The notes below the pieces were generated by a model. That model was not told the DNA's origin. It saw only the letters and a list, made by a program, of their open reading frames with translations, and did not search any database. Of a DNA stretch of 64,000 bases, positions 1-13,690 are shown in pieces. Made by a program: the position numbers and the translations under genes. Source of the stretch: Dryococelus australis (taxonomy: Eukaryota; Arthropoda; Insecta; Phasmatodea; Phasmatidae); contig CM057009.1 in NCBI GenBank assembly GCA_029891345.1, positions 309,445,666 through 309,509,665 of the forward strand. Reading direction: 5' to 3'. Every line of letters begins with the position of its first letter. Position 1 is the stretch's first letter.

Positions 1-345
1 ACGTGCATGAGGAATCACCCACCGGAACTGGCTAGACACACTCGAGATGTAAACCTAAATCATTTGGCACGTTTGTAACTTGGTAAAATAAACACCTCAG
101 TATAAAAGTTGAATGTTTTTCTGTCGTGTCAGTTACCCAGCCCAATTTAAATACTGGGTATGGCACTGTTATGTGTAAAAGTTGTTTTGTAAGTACACAC
201 GGGTGAGACGCACACACATAACCCACAGTATCCCTGAGATCCCTGAGTCTCAAAGTGGGGTGTGTAGGAACCACCGCTGGCACCCATCCACCGCAGGTAA
301 AAGTGTATTGTGATCATCACCGTGTCTCACCCGACGGCGTCAGTA
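1..345 (+). repeat. dispersed repeat, copy 1 (truncated by the window edge)
   Basis: This stretch matches 16715-17090 in the same orientation. Similarity is strongest over the last 150 bases, which are bounded in both copies by inverted arms. The 5' part is more diverged but shares blocks such as AACTGGCTAG/AATTGGCTAG and a TTGGCAC block. It may be a solo LTR or a small transposon; no coding sequence is present. Confidence 0.55.
200..333. repeat. unit bounded by inverted arms, copy 1
   Basis: CGGGTGAGAC at 200-209 is the exact reverse complement of GTCTCACCCG at 324-333. The 134-base unit between and including the arms recurs at 16943 with both arms intact although the interior has diverged. 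Confidence 0.6.
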
Positions 346-3300
346 TCTCTCATTTATTTCACATCTGCACTGATAACAGTTAAAATAATTTGCAGTAATC
401 ACGAAAACTTCACAAATATAAACAAAGTTTTACACTCAAAATGAGAACAATTTATTAATAAATCAGTAGTTAGGTCAAAACAGTATCACTGGATTACAAT
501 TTGATATATCAACCTTAATCGCTAAGTGCTTGTTCACATGCAAAAACACTGATTACCTTTTTTTCTGTTATTATTTTTAAACACTCAATTCTAACCAAAA
601 ATTTTGGTAATATAACTAAAGTACTATAAATACGTACATATAACACAATTAATTTTTTTTTAGGTCAACAAAATAATGACATTCTATTTGCACGTTAGTT
701 GTAAACACTCCTGACTTTACTCATCTTTTGTGGTTTGTGGTATGGTTTGCGATAAAAACCAAGGATACTAATTTTAGTTGTCTACTTATATTGAAAAATC
801 AGTTAACAATGCCAAAACTGGTAACTTTTTTATCGTACCCTGGAATTTTAAAGTGAAAGCTTCTACATGTTTGTTAAACTGAACAGAATGCAAATACTGT
901 CGTGTATTGTAAACATTGAGTAAGGGCGAAAAGACACATGCGCAAACATTGCTGTGCGGCCATGCCATATGGACAATACTGAACAGTGATAATGTAGTAC
1001 ATAAAAAGGAAAAAAAGGAACAGCTAGATTGGAAGCCACTGTGTGTAAAAATGCACATATCTATTGGCAGCAATTTTCAGATTGCCTAGATAACAAACAC
1101 ACAGAAGTTTCTGCCATTTCCCCCTTTAATAAAAACTCGACAGTTCTTTGATTAGAAACTTGTGGAAACATCTGTACTATGCAAGGAGTATTTTGATTGT
1201 ATCTATAATATTGTATTTTGTAGTTAGGTTGTGAATTTGTCTTGGAGTAATATTTAACTGTGAACAGGCATTTTACCAATGTTTGCTGTTATTTTAATTT
1301 TGCCCCAGTTTTATTATTTTCCATTTCGTCATTGCTTCTATAATTCGTAGGTAGAGGGCAACTGCCTTGCTTGTGCAAAAGCTCTGGGGGAGTCATGTAC
1401 GCAAAAAAACTCTTTAAGTGTATTTAAAAGATTTAAATACAGTACTCAGTAGAGGGTTAAAATATGGTGATTTTGTGGGATATAATGACGGATTATAATG
1501 GTCTGTGTTTTTGTATTTGAATTAAAACTTTACTACCAACGCATAAACAGAAGCTGTATGTGGGTGGTGTTAAGTTCTTAGAAATCTAAGATATCAAAGA
1601 GTGTTATTAAGCAGTATTTTAAATGTCTTCACAAAGTGAAAGACTGATCTCACAAAATTGACTGACTTTGACAAAGTGCACTACGTGACCAAGTGTACTC
1701 TCATCAGATTACCCTTTCATCATTATTGTTAAATATTTTTTTATTGTTTTCATGGAGATATGTACTGATTAAAAGTAAGGACTAATAAGTTCCATTTATG
1801 TTTGATTGAAATTATCACCAAAAAAAAACAGCACTTTCATGTCCTAATATGAACATGCATATTTTTTGCTATAAAATTTGATGAAATGAAAATATTTTTA
1901 ATGGTAAAATGGCTAAATTTTAATGATGAAACCAGTTCATTTTATTTACCTTAAAAGTGGGTTCTTAGTTATTTAACATTTGCACACACCCAGTGGTGTC
2001 CCTATAGCATCAGATACAAGCAGTTTCATTAGATTTTCTTTAATTATGGTCATTCATAGAGTGTAAACATTAATTTGGAAGACCCTGTATTTTGTTTTAA
2101 GAACAAAAATTTTCTAAAATTATTGCCTCCGTTATAAGGCACTTTCAAAATTTTGTATTTTAAATATTGATTCGGTGGGTGAACTGTAGGAGCAAGTGAT
2201 TGCATTAAAGTCATCATATGTAGGTGCAATATAGTGGTGTTGATATAGACAATGTTTTACTGTATATTTTGTTTGTGAGTGCATTAAAAAAAATATGAGT
2301 CTTGGTTATTAAGTAGCCTCTGTGAATAATTATCCTGTTAAGTTCCTATGTTTTTGTTATAGTTTTCTAAAGGTTATTGCTATAAGGTTTTGGTATACAA
2401 CTTATATGTTAATCAATGCTGAATTATTTAAAATAAATTATAAAGTAAACCTTCATCTACAAATTTTACAGCATATATGGTCTGGTAAAACCTGGAAAGG
2501 TTAGGGAATTTGGTTTTTAATTTTCTGTGGCCACCCTCATTCCTTCTAATGAGGCAAGCCTCACTGTTCGCCTAAACACGCGACCATCCAAGAAAAAAAT
2601 TGTTTTCTAAGCTGGCATCCATTGTTGCTACCTAGTGACCTCCCGGTCAGCTTGCTACTTGGTGCTGCCTAAAAGCATGTGGGTAATTGTGAATCACACC
2701 AGGAGCTGAAAGCACATATGCAATCACTTAGCTGTGAGATCTTTATCTCCTTCTTAACATATCCCAACAAACACCCAAAACATGTTAAATTAAGTTTTGA
2801 TTAAGCTGTCATGATCAATTGCTCTATGCTGTAAATACAACAGTGTCAGATCCCATGAAGTTCACAGTGTCATGAAGGTGTTTCCATCTGTAGGCTGTTC
2901 ACCATAATATGAGCACATTTGAAAGCCCTGCTTAAGATCTACTTGTATTTACGTTGTGTATTCTTCTGCTTCATGTAAAATTAACAATGTCATGGGCCTC
3001 ATCGCTTTATTCATGCTTCGGTCAGGTGAAACTGTGAAATTATAAGAAAATATTTTACAAATCTGGTCATTTTTACACTTCCGATGAATTAAAAAAAAAA
3101 AAAACAAAGTGAAATGAATAACTTAAAACTTAAGTTAACACAAATGGTTACCGAACACTTTTTGTTCAATGTTAAGATACGGAACTACTTCTCATCCATC
3201 GTTACCAACTTTACTGGGCGCATGTCACTCAGTGCGCCCGTTAAAATTATATGCAGGCAGGGGCAGTAACTTTTTTTGTAAAATTGATTTCAAAAGTGCT

Positions 3301-5050
3301 CTCTTTATCATGAACAGCTTTAGTTAGTTGCATATCTGCAGAATTAACCTTGGTCTCATAAACTATTATTGTACTAAAACATTCTGTCCTTCGCCTAGGG
3401 CCAAACCTGAATTTATATTTCAGTTTCTCACATTGTTTGACGCTTTCTAAGTCCTTCAACCTATTCCATTTTTATCTTTCTTGGCTCTCTTAAGAGCTTC
3501 TTTCCACCTGTTCATAATTTTCAAAAACAACCGGTTTTATTTTGTGTGTGTGTGCGCGTGCGTGAGATTTAAAGTCATGGTAATTTTTCTGTATCATACA
3601 AAATGGTGAAGCTGTTATTTGTGGTTCACATACATTTTGTGACTTTCACGGTGGTCTTCAAAAACTGTAACCCCAAGTTACTTCTGTCCAACATCTTATT
3701 TTCATAATGTGTGTCACTATGGACATGTTTGTAGTAAATCCTGCCGATAGTAATGACATGCAATTGAAAAATAGACAAGATAGTGGAGCAGTTATTCTAA
3801 TTATCATTCTGCTGGAAACCTAAATGGGAGGAAAAAGTCCTAAAACATTGCTTGAACTTCTATCTATACTTTGTTAAGTTTATAGTGGGGGTGATGAGGC
3901 ACAGGTAAAAAGTGAAGAGCTCATGTGTTATTTATTTTTTCCACACACATCTTAGAAGAAAATTAGCAGAATAAATTGGGGTGCAACTTATTTTAAAAAT
4001 ATTAAATTTAAAGTTTGTTAAAATGTGCTTCCTAAACCATCAGTTTTAATTTTAGTTCTGCCTCTATGATTGTAAAAATTATTTTTAAAACCTTTGGAAT
4101 GCCGATTCTACCTCTGAAATGTTATATGAGTAAAGGAGGCACTGGACTATGTAAACAAACACCCTTTCTCAAGGGAAGTCTACAGTGCCAGGCACAAAAG
4201 TCTTTAATTAACCTCTTCTTTTTTTTTGCATTGTGCCAGTTTTATTACTGCAGTATGATGGTGGTAATTATAAGCAATCCACTTTTACACTTAGCATGAC
4301 TACAGTGTTGCTTTTCTTAACCTATTGTATTTGTATGAAGCAAACCCCCAGAGCACGTTGCAGTTCTTGGTATTAAAATGTACTATCAAGTTCTCTACCA
4401 TATTTATCTGATTACAAGACAGTGTTAAAAATAGACTACACAGTTTTACTTTGTTCTAATAAAAAAAATGTATTTCTCCACAATTGATTTGGACATGTAA
4501 TTTAGCAGGGTTTTTATCTTGGTACTTAAAGAAGTTCAATATACGTGTTCACCGATCCCAAAAACAAAATGTAGATGAACTCAATTATATGGGAGGAAAA
4601 ATCTTGATTAAGAAATTGCAACTAGAAGTATGGTTTTTGGTCAAAAAATGTTGTCAAATTTTATGTAGTTTTTGATATAGAGTTTAAAACACACAAAATT
4701 GTCTCAAAATCAAATGTCATACTTTATTTTTTCTTACTTATAAAGCACAGTTTGTTAATTTTTAAATTTATTTTAAGTGCAGTGTACTTGTATAAAATGT
4801 GTGTGTCAAGTCAAAATAAAATTACTGGTTACTAGTCAAGCAAAACATTGACCTAAAAATATTTAGTGTGTAAAAACAAAATCACCTTCATTCATCTTGT
4901 ATTATAAAATATACAGTTTGTTACTGCTATGACATAGCTAATAATTCTGCTGCCATCTGAAGTTTGAAATACATTTCTAAAATGTTATTAACCTTACCTC
5001 ATACCTTGTAGGAAGTTTTTGAGCAATAGAATTTCACCTTCTTATAAAGA
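346..5050. other. AT-rich DNA without recognisable gene
   Basis: Only short frames are present in a uniformly AT-rich background, with a GT/GC tract near 3543-3562. A minus-strand frame at 3247-3459 is Lys/Arg-rich and slightly protein-like, but no family was recognised. Introns or intergenic DNA are equally possible. Confidence 0.5.
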
Positions 5051-5054
5051 AATT

Positions 5055-5312
5055 TTATTAGAAGTTGAGAGATTTTAGTTGGCCTTGGCACTGAAGGACG
5101 AAGTTGTAAGCACTGATAAGGATAAAATGAAGTGAATGTGGAGCAGCAGTGGAATGCAATGGTGGGAAAATGCAGTACCCCAAGAAAACCAGCCAAACAG
5201 TGGTAACACCCACCACATTCCACAACAAAAACCCAGGTGACTATGCCAGGAATTGAACCCAATTTGCATTAATGGGAGGTGAATAGTCAGGCTACTACAC
5301 TTCCCTGGCCTC
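5055..5312 (-). mobile_element. tRNA-derived SINE, copy in minus orientation
   Basis: Read on the minus strand it has a tRNA-like head with a B-box-like GGGTTCAATTCCTGG, then a body sharing GGTTTTCTTGGGG and a TGCTGCTCCA block with the SINE at 42048. The tail contains GTGCCAAGGCCAACTAAAA. Divergence is moderate and no clear target duplication is visible. Confidence 0.55.
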
Positions 5313-5329
5313 TATTATTATCAGGAAAT

Positions 5330-8300
5330 CCTCCCTCACCCACATGTAACTTAAAAAATTTAGTGATTCATACATAATGTCACCATGAAATTTTTTGCCT
5401 TATAACAGAAGCAAAATTCAACTAACATGTAATTATACTCCATCTCAGCAAATGTTTGTTTTAACATGTTTCTTGTAGTTTTCTTTTAGCTGTTATTTTC
5501 CTATCTTCTTGCAACTATTACACAACTTTTAATTTAAGATTGCTCCGTAGATATCTTACGTCATTCTCCATTCAGACATAACGTAATTAAGCACTTTTTC
5601 CTCGTTAAAAATACTGTTATATTACATTCATTGTGAAACTGTGTAACTTCCAGCTAACTTACCACACAACAGTAAATTAAACATAGATTTATAACATCAA
5701 AGGGGGAAGTTACAAGTCAGCTGATGGTATGTTGGTTACTGGTAACAGAAGACATAATGTTGAATATTTATTGCTTCAGCTTATCACACTTTCCAATTGC
5801 TACGATAGAATACTGTGCTATTGCGGTTATCCAATAAACAGTGGCCCATACAGGAATTGTCTTTATTTTACAACTAGTAGTACAATGGAACAGAATGTGG
5901 ATCTCTTTGAGGGGCATTTTACACCTAATTAAATTTTGTTCATCAACAGACAAGCCACATACAAGTAATGTTTATATGGGATGAAATGCCAATCCTTTCC
6001 CTTTGTTTTGAATTGTGGACACACAAACTATTATAGTTGGGGGGCTTTTAATGATTTTTGGAATACAAAATGTTGCAGTACATAAAGCTGATCAGACAAA
6101 GTGGACATGTATCATGAATAATGATTATGTAAGTTACTTTAATAAATGTCAAACATTAAAATGTAATGAATGCAAATCGTGTTAACACTTACAGAATTAA
6201 ATTATTCAAAGAGATAAAAACATGAGATATTTAATTAACTTGTAACCTAACTTAATTTACTTTATGAAAATTATCATTCCAGTGATGACAAAAATTGGAA
6301 TAACTTAAGTTAAAATGTTTGTAAATGTAAGATTAAGACACTTATTGCAACCTACTTGTCAATCATTTAACTTCGAAAATAAAAAATAAATAAAAAAATT
6401 AAACATGCTTGCTAATTTAATAATAATTCATATTTTCATTACACCAATTTAAATTAAATCCAAAAGTAAAAGTGTATCAATTAAAAAGCCAAAAACAGTT
6501 TATAACTTCACAACCTGTAGACATTTATAGAACGACAAAAACTGTACCAAACCCTTGCACCATACTGTAGAACAACAATTGGTTTTGGCAAAATGCCCAG
6601 CATCTATACCATTGGGATAGTTACATTTTGTTATTGTCCTAGAGACGGTCTGCTATTTTATGTCATAGGCCCTCATCCCCAGGATAGTTATATCACTACC
6701 ATTTGTTGTCTGCACTATGCAGATGTGTGGTGGGAAGAATACAACATGAATCTGTCTGGCGGCAGACTGTGTCCCCTGCTGCACTGCTAGGGGTACAGTG
6801 TTAGCTGGACAGTCTTGAGTGGAAGGCAGCAAGCTTGGCAGCAAACACGAACATAAAGAGTGAACACACATTATTTGCTGGGTGACTTAAGACATGTTAG
6901 AATTGTATTGCATTTCTTATACATGAGAATGCAATTAAACTTTTTGTACAGCATATTATACCAGGGATATTAGGATGGGGTAGAGGAGAAGAGAGATAGT
7001 GTTATAGAATGAGAGAGGGCATTAACAGAAAACAGATGCTCAACAAAATAATGTGAGCAAGGAAAGGAGGGTGGCGATAGTAGAAAGAGAAGAACAGGGG
7101 AGCAGAGGAGAGAGTATGGAGGGTAGAGGCTGGGGAAGAAAGAAAAGAGGAGAAGTAGTACCATTACCTACCATTTTAAAAAATACCGTAGTGATTAAAG
7201 AAACTTAATTAACTCTACCATTACCTGTTGACAAAGGGTTGTCCCCCATTTGTCGTTTAAGTCAGCAAGAAACCATACCACTGCACTTAACTATCAAAAC
7301 CACAAATTAATTTTACACTGGCTTAGTCTCAAAGAGGAACTACTGGATCAGCATGGGACTCAAACAAGACACTCTTCAGTGAGAAAGGAACAAAGCTGCT
7401 GCCAAAACTCATAAAACTTGAATGTTAAATTATTCCTTCTAAGGCTTGCCTCATACTGAAAGATACTTAAACCATCACTTCAATAAACCATCACCAAAGG
7501 GCAAACCTAATGAAACAAAACACTATCCCAATCAGTGCAACAAGAACTGTACCAGCATACGTAGTATGACGTGCTAAACTTCAGCTTAAACTTAACTATG
7601 GTAGACTTCCGAAAAAAAAATGGAGTTTTTAAAATATATGCTGAGTTGAGTCCCTGAACTTACATAAACTAGTTGGCAGCTAAATCATATTTATCTCCTG
7701 TAGTCTACATGCTTGCTGCTGAAAAATGGCTTTTTCAACTGTAAGACTCATATTTACACTGTGCCTACACTCTGCTGCTCAGTAACATCGGAACCAGAAT
7801 GCTGTTAGCTGCAGTGAGCCCAGCATATCACTCCCCACCAAACCAAAGCTCACTTTTCACTTGTCAGCATTTCTCACACACCCACACTCTACCTGGTCTG
7901 TTACTAGATATTTTTCAGCACCTATGCACGTGCTCTCATTCCCACCAGCTCCTGTGGTGGCCTACCTTACCACTTCCTCACCCCTCGGGGTGCCAACAAG
8001 TTCACACAGTACAGCATTTTGTTTGGCTTAGCTCAGCACACTCCCATTCCATGGCACAGCCACCTGCCGGGCTTGCACATCCAGTCAGCCCAAGCCCATG
8101 TGCACATACAACTGCAGCTTTGGCTGTCTGGACAGAAGGCCAGCTCAGCAAGGTCTGTAGCCAGCCCATGCACCTGCTAGAACTCCGCTGCCGAGGCAAA
8201 CTACACTAAACCTCACTTCAGTCACTTGGCTAACTAAACATCACTTCATAAATAAAATTAAAAATTAAAACTAAGAAATCCAAATAAAATCCAACATGCT

Positions 8301-9115
8301 GCCTTAGTTCAGATATCACACTGTCAAAACAAAATTAAAATTGCAAAAACCAGAGTAACAAAAAATAGCTACACAACCAACGTAATAAACTACTGTAGCG
8401 TAACAATAAAAGCAAAACCCAACAAATTTTAAATAGAACAACTCGCAGTAAAGCATCAATAAACTTTTTAAAAAAAAATTATATATATTTTAACACAAGC
8501 CTATCAGTATGTTTTTACTATTTGTTAGTTTATTCTTCCAGCTCTTTTATTCTGAAATGTAACTCTGCCAGCAAAAATGCTGATATTTGAACACTTCCTT
8601 CAGTTGATGTTACAGCCACAGCTTAACCAATAATTGACTATATATATTTGTATGCAGTGTCTTATATTAATCTATCAAAGGGGTCTATGTTATTTACTAC
8701 AATTCCTCCATATTCTGAATGTATTTCCCACACAAATTTGTCCCCTTCTTTTCGTTAATCTCTAGCACCCAGATTTGTGTTGCCTTCCTTGTTTCCAGAT
8801 GTTTTCCAAGTAACTTCAATGAAGGGATAGCACAAATTCTTGTTTTTCTGCGCTTCTAATGAGAGTATGTTAGTAAAACATGCTGTATGTTTTCTCTTAT
8901 TCTGTTTCTGAAACTATTCCGAGCATATTCTGGCTGTTAAAGGAAAGGAATTCAACATTAGTGTGTTATTATACGTAAAGTTAAAAATTTTTGTCCTTGC
9001 AAATCAGTTTCTTTCAATTGTATGCAAATGAGAATAAAATTTGCTGTGATTGTAACACATTTATGTTCATAGCTCTTTCACATCATCAAGTAGCTGATGC
9101 AACATTCAAGTTTGA
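5330..9115. other. mostly AT-rich DNA; one GC-rich stretch at 7780-8210
   Basis: No gene is recognised. A purine-rich stretch lies at 6975-7165. At 7780-8210 GC content rises and both strands stay open for 65-136 codons, but the frames are Pro/His/Ser- or Trp/Cys-rich and look compositional rather than coding. The rest is simple AT-rich sequence. Confidence 0.45.
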
Positions 9116-9157
9116 TTTTTTTTTTTTTTTTTTTCTTTCTTTCTTTCTTTCTTTCTT
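9116..9157. repeat. poly(T) followed by CTTT microsatellite
   Basis: A run of about 19 T is followed by five CTTT units, a pyrimidine tract such as may arise from a retroposon tail in minus orientation. Confidence 0.85.
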
Positions 9158-9804
9158 CCATACTGCACTTTTGTCAATGAAATAGCAGTTCACCTACAAC
9201 TGACGTAATTTTAAGAGTCAGTTTGTGACTCCTGAAATAAAGTATTCATTAGCATAATAAATAAAACATTCTTCTGAGTGAAGTGGGATTGTTTGTTATT
9301 GCTTTCTGTTTTATTCCAACATAGATTCTTATCCCAGAAATTCTTGAAATTTCACACTATAGGCCAACCTGGAAAATTTTCTACTTCGCGTAATTATAAG
9401 TCAGTATCAATTTTGAACCTCAAATGAACTTGAAGAAAAACTTGGGAAGTTTGTTTTGATATATTTATGATCTGTGTTGCAATTCTGAAACTTAAATATA
9501 TATGTGCATTTTATTTAGTATTTACGTGATTCCCAGTTTACTTGTTAGTACCTTGGTATATATTGACGCATGACGTCTTTCAATACATTTTAATAAACAA
9601 TTGCTACCTATCAGTGCAACCTTGTCGCTAGCAGTTGTCAATGAAGTTGAGTCACCGCTGCCGCCTACAAGATTGTTGTATCTACTGGGCCGGGACTGAC
9701 ATCCCAATAATGGAATTTATTTTCGCCAGATGAGCCACCAGGACCATGCAAAAGGCCCATGGCAAGTACAGCAGTGTGTCGCGGGATACCGCCACAAGTG
9801 TGAT

Positions 9805-9854
9805 GCCTAGATCCCACAGCTCTTCACAACACTGATCGCACCAAGGATCTAGGC
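9805..9854. repeat. perfect 10-base inverted repeat, 30-base loop
   Basis: GCCTAGATCC at 9805-9814 pairs exactly with GGATCTAGGC at 9845-9854, at the left side of the GC-richer repetitive island. Confidence 0.5.
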
Positions 9855-10346
9855 GCTGGGCTTGCACCTGCTAACCCCTCTCTCCTGGGCTCTCACAGCA
9901 CAAGCAATTGGTGCTGAGGCCCACGCCTCTCCAGTTTACTTCACTGCTTTCTCACGGAGCCGAAGGTCCTCTGCAACTTGCACCTTGGGAAGAACCAGCG
10001 GCATCAATAGAGCAGCATGCTGAGACACGTTCAGTCCCTTATGGACACCAGAGAGAAGAGCTTGCTCCGAGAAGTAAACTTAACACACAAACTAGTAACT
10101 GCCTACTCCTATAGTTTTGCACAGGATGCCTTCCCTTGTTTACACTAAGGTGTTAACCTTTCATCAAGCCCGTATGGATAGTTGGTAGTACTTCCACCAT
10201 CTTTGTTTATTTCCTTCATGGTAAATAAATGTTCTTACCTAACCTCTTGAGTATCACTCAGACCTCCTACCTCTTGTCGTCATTGAATCTGACGGAGACA
10301 GCAGGAGACCGGGTTTGCTCTTTCTGGAACTACACCAACGACATCC

Positions 10347-12540
10347 TTGGAAGGCCACCTATTCTCTGCCCCGTGTAGTGAACAGTAGAGCCACAACACT
10401 AGGATACCGTCCCCTGGAAGGTGGCTTACCAGTTTGAAGTCGCCCCCATCTCACCGCTCACTTAGTGGTGCTGAGGAGGGGAACTTCTTCGAACCTGGGG
10501 AGACCAATGACCCTGGGACACTCACCTCACCAATATTGGAAGGCCACCCGTATCTTGCATCCAGGTGGGAGGAACGGTAGAGCCACGACACTATAGTCCA
10601 TTCCCGATTGGAAGCGACTTATGAAAATCAACCTTTGAAAAAACACTCTAGGCATAACATGTCACCTGTTTTTTTCAATAACCTGTATTCCACAAATATA
10701 TAACACTGTGGTTAACTTTAGAGTACTGTATTATTGAATAGATGAACCTTTACCATAATAGCTTCTATAACTTGTAATATTTATTTAATTTTTAAATATG
10801 AATTAACAACAGCGAGTGCAACGATGTGTTGGCAACGACCGGTAAGAAATAGTTCACTGTTAAAATATAAATTTAACCTATTTTTTTAAGTATACTATTA
10901 GTAAATGAAACAATGCCTATCAAAATATTGTGAGTAGTCCATAATGGTACGGTATTATCGAGCGAGAAAGCAATTGAAAAACTGTCTGTTGGGGAGGCTT
11001 GTCACACTCTCTGTCGTTCTTCGTCTCTTTCACACACTGGAAATTTCGCTTCGCTAGTAAGGAGAACATTATACATGTTTTCAATTGTATAATATTTCAT
11101 ACTTATTACAGAAAAATAATGACTTTTGAATTTGTAATTTACAATTGAAAACAGATTTCTTAATTTAATATATTTAGATATGATGGAGGGGCAGTTACCA
11201 GGTGAAGTTGGCAGATGTGGCAAGCCATGACATGGCGTGTTGCTTTTTGCCAAACGAAACGTAAATTATCCTTACTCCGAAAAATACTTTAAATTAACAT
11301 ATCACGTTTGTAGACGTATTTTATAAACCTACCTAGGCAAGTTACGATGTTGTGATAACTCTGTGTTTCCATGGCAGTAATAAATATACTATGACTTGTG
11401 TTTCATTAATCATTACGTCTGTGAAATGGCGTGCCTTTGTGCATCGTGATCGATATGCTGGCCCTGTGTGTGCCTGATTTCAAATATTTGATTAGCAATA
11501 TTTATAGGTTTTAACTCTAAATTGATCTTATGACAAAGTTAATTATTTACATCCACATCTGTTTATTTATCACAACGTTGTACCTTTACCCTACGGGGTT
11601 TGAAACACAGCCGTGAAACATAATTTGCCACAATCCCAGAAAAAAAATACTAATTCAGGCCGATAAATTTCAATAAACCTAATAAACAGTTAGTAGCAAT
11701 ACATAGAAATATGAACGGAATAAAAGTTATCGTAGGTTTATTTGTGTGCATGTTCACCACTATCTTTTAAAGTTTGTATGACAAAAATGAGAAACATGAG
11801 TTGCGTGCTTGAATTCAGTGTGCCTTTTTCGTTTGACTGGTTCTTTTGTTTTAATATTTATTCCAACTGAGGCCGTCCTTTTAGATAAATAACCCAACAC
11901 ATATCAGTAACAAAAGGATAATTACAATTATTACAGCCCTTTACCTCACAGTTGTAACAGTGTTAAACACTGTCACGGCAAAATACTAACGTGCATTATA
12001 TGTATTGAGCTACGTCGTGGAAAACAAATATGTTAATGTATAATAACCTTAAGAACTGTCTTCAATTCAGGCATTTTTAAAACGTCGTAAAGCTGCCCTA
12101 AATAATGTTAGAGGCCTAAACTGTGAATATTTATACGGAATGGTGTTTGGAATATGACAGGATTCTTTGAAAAGCTGTAAACAGTAAACAACACATTTGA
12201 CAGGTATAAAAGTAGAAGTCACATTTCAGTGTTTATTTTTAGGTGTAGCAAAATTATACGAACATATGTACACATACAATGGAATATAAACATTGATGTT
12301 GACAGATGCTACATGGCAGTCACATGGCAATGTTTGTTTTCATTTGGTGGAAGGATACAAAAGGAGCCTGCAAGTAGATATTTAGCAGGGCTCCGAGAAA
12401 GTTGCTTCCAATGGGGAATGGACTATAGGTAAGCTCCTGGTGGGATTGGCTTGCCAGCTGCGGTGGACTTCTCACCGCACACCTCATGGTGCAGAGAGGG
12501 TTTTCATTCTGGTACAGGGGAGACCAACCCCATTGGGACG
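10347..12540 (+). repeat. ~190 bp tandem duplication split by a 1.83 kb element
   Basis: Unit 1 runs from about 10347 to 10525. Unit 2 starts with the same TTGGAAGGCCACC at 10536 and proceeds through GAGCCACGACACTA at 10593. It then breaks at the TA of an inserted element and resumes at 12426, ending near 12540. Shared landmarks in order are TTGGAAGGCCACC, AGAGCCAC.ACACTA, GGCTT.CCAG, TCTCACCGC and GGGGAGACCAA. The unit is GC-rich with no convincing frame. Confidence 0.6.
10594..12425 (+). mobile_element. TA-flanked non-autonomous DNA transposon, copy A
   Basis: The element begins TA-GTCCATTCCCGATTGGAAGC and ends with the near-perfect inverse, GCTTCCAATGGGGAATGGAC-TA. Terminal inverted repeats are about 25 bases (23 match). 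A second copy lies in opposite orientation at 26025-27871. The interior is AT-rich and codes for no transposase: frames of 60-83 codons differ between the copies. TA duplication suggests mobilisation by a Tc1/mariner-type or other TA-targeting transposase, which is inference. Confidence 0.75.
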
Positions 12541-13690
12541 ACACCGTGCGGTTTTCTGCAACCAACACTTTGCAGCTCGAATCTTCCTCACCTCCGGTGG
12601 GAAAGTAAATAGTGAGGTGCGGTGTTGGCGGTAGCAATTGGCACCTACACTAGAACTCTGACACATTGACTACCTCTCTCCTGCAAACCCAATCTTAGGT
12701 TAGAGCCTGATGCCTTACACCGGTAGGGGTGGTGTTGAGAGGAAGTTTAAGAAGGCGAGGGCTATCTCTAAGAATCCACAATGGCTTAGCATCATTCCGA
12801 GCTGGTTTGGGCTACTGGGTCCACCTGAACAAGCTGCTTTGCTGCGACTGCTCACTGTTCCAGTATCAACTGTCACACCTACCACCTTGTTTGAGCCACT
12901 CACCCATGTTGCGGAAGGATACCACTTGGTAGTGAAGATCATATTCGGCAAAGAGTCCACCTACACTCCTACTGTTCCTAGTAGCGCCACGCCAATAACA
13001 AACCCTAGCACCTCACATGTACATCTCACCCTCCAGGCAAGTGCAATCAGGGCAGAGGGAACAGCGTTAGTAGTTACCTGCAGGGCAGACACGTCGCCCT
13101 GCTAGCGTTAACTCCGTACTGCCACCTAAGCCTGCACCATGTAGATTAGAACTGCCAGAGCCGGACTTTGTGTCTAGCTGGCGGCCTACTAAGCCAGCAC
13201 TGTACTCCGGTCTGGCTCCAGTGCCCAGAAATGAATAGTCACCCAAAGACGTGACTCGCCTAGCGTCAAACAAGTAAACCCAGATACATGGGCAGCCAAT
13301 CAGCTGGGACTGTTGTGGCAGACCAATTCAGCTCGCTGTGCATCAGTCATGCACAGTCGTGTGTGAAGTGCACGGCTCACTTGGCCTTTCATGCAGAAAC
13401 AGGTCCCGTGACCCGTTTCGTGAGCCGAATGACCTGCTTGCCAAGATAGATCATCTGTGTGTGTGTGTGCGCTTAATTGGACGAGTGTTGTGGTCCTTAA
13501 AAAGCAGAGTCTCGCGTAAACACTGGAAGTATTATCTCCTGTTTGTGCCCTCTCAGTGCTTTGTAATAAAGAGTGAACAACCACAAGGTCACAGTAGTAA
13601 GAGAGACCTACGATTAAAGACACTATATTCAATTCATGATTTTAGAAGGGTAGTACAATGTTTATTTTATTTCAGAAGGGGGTAATTTTA
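12541..13690. other. GC-richer repetitive island, right part
   Basis: GC content and CpG frequency exceed the surroundings. A plus-strand frame of 131 codons at 12710-13105 is rich in Thr, Pro, Ser and Val with no recognised domain. The region continues the tandem-repeat island on its left and is more likely element-derived than a gene. A short GT run lies at 13458-13470. Confidence 0.35.

Noticed and set aside
3247..3459. Lys/Arg-rich minus-strand frame, with a WKEALKRAKKDKNG segment upstream in another frame
   Set aside because: Mildly protein-like, but no family was recognised and a frameshift would be needed; kept out of the gene list.
7799..8209. 136-codon plus-strand frame with overlapping minus-strand frame
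   Set aside because: Composition (His, Ser, Pro, Leu) reflects GC-rich sequence open on both strands; no domain, splice context or family resemblance.
12229..12432. Similar 66-67 codon frames at the ends of both TA-flanked elements (also 26022-26222)
   Set aside because: They coincide with the terminal region of the repeat and differ by many amino-acid changes between copies, so no sign of protein-level constraint.
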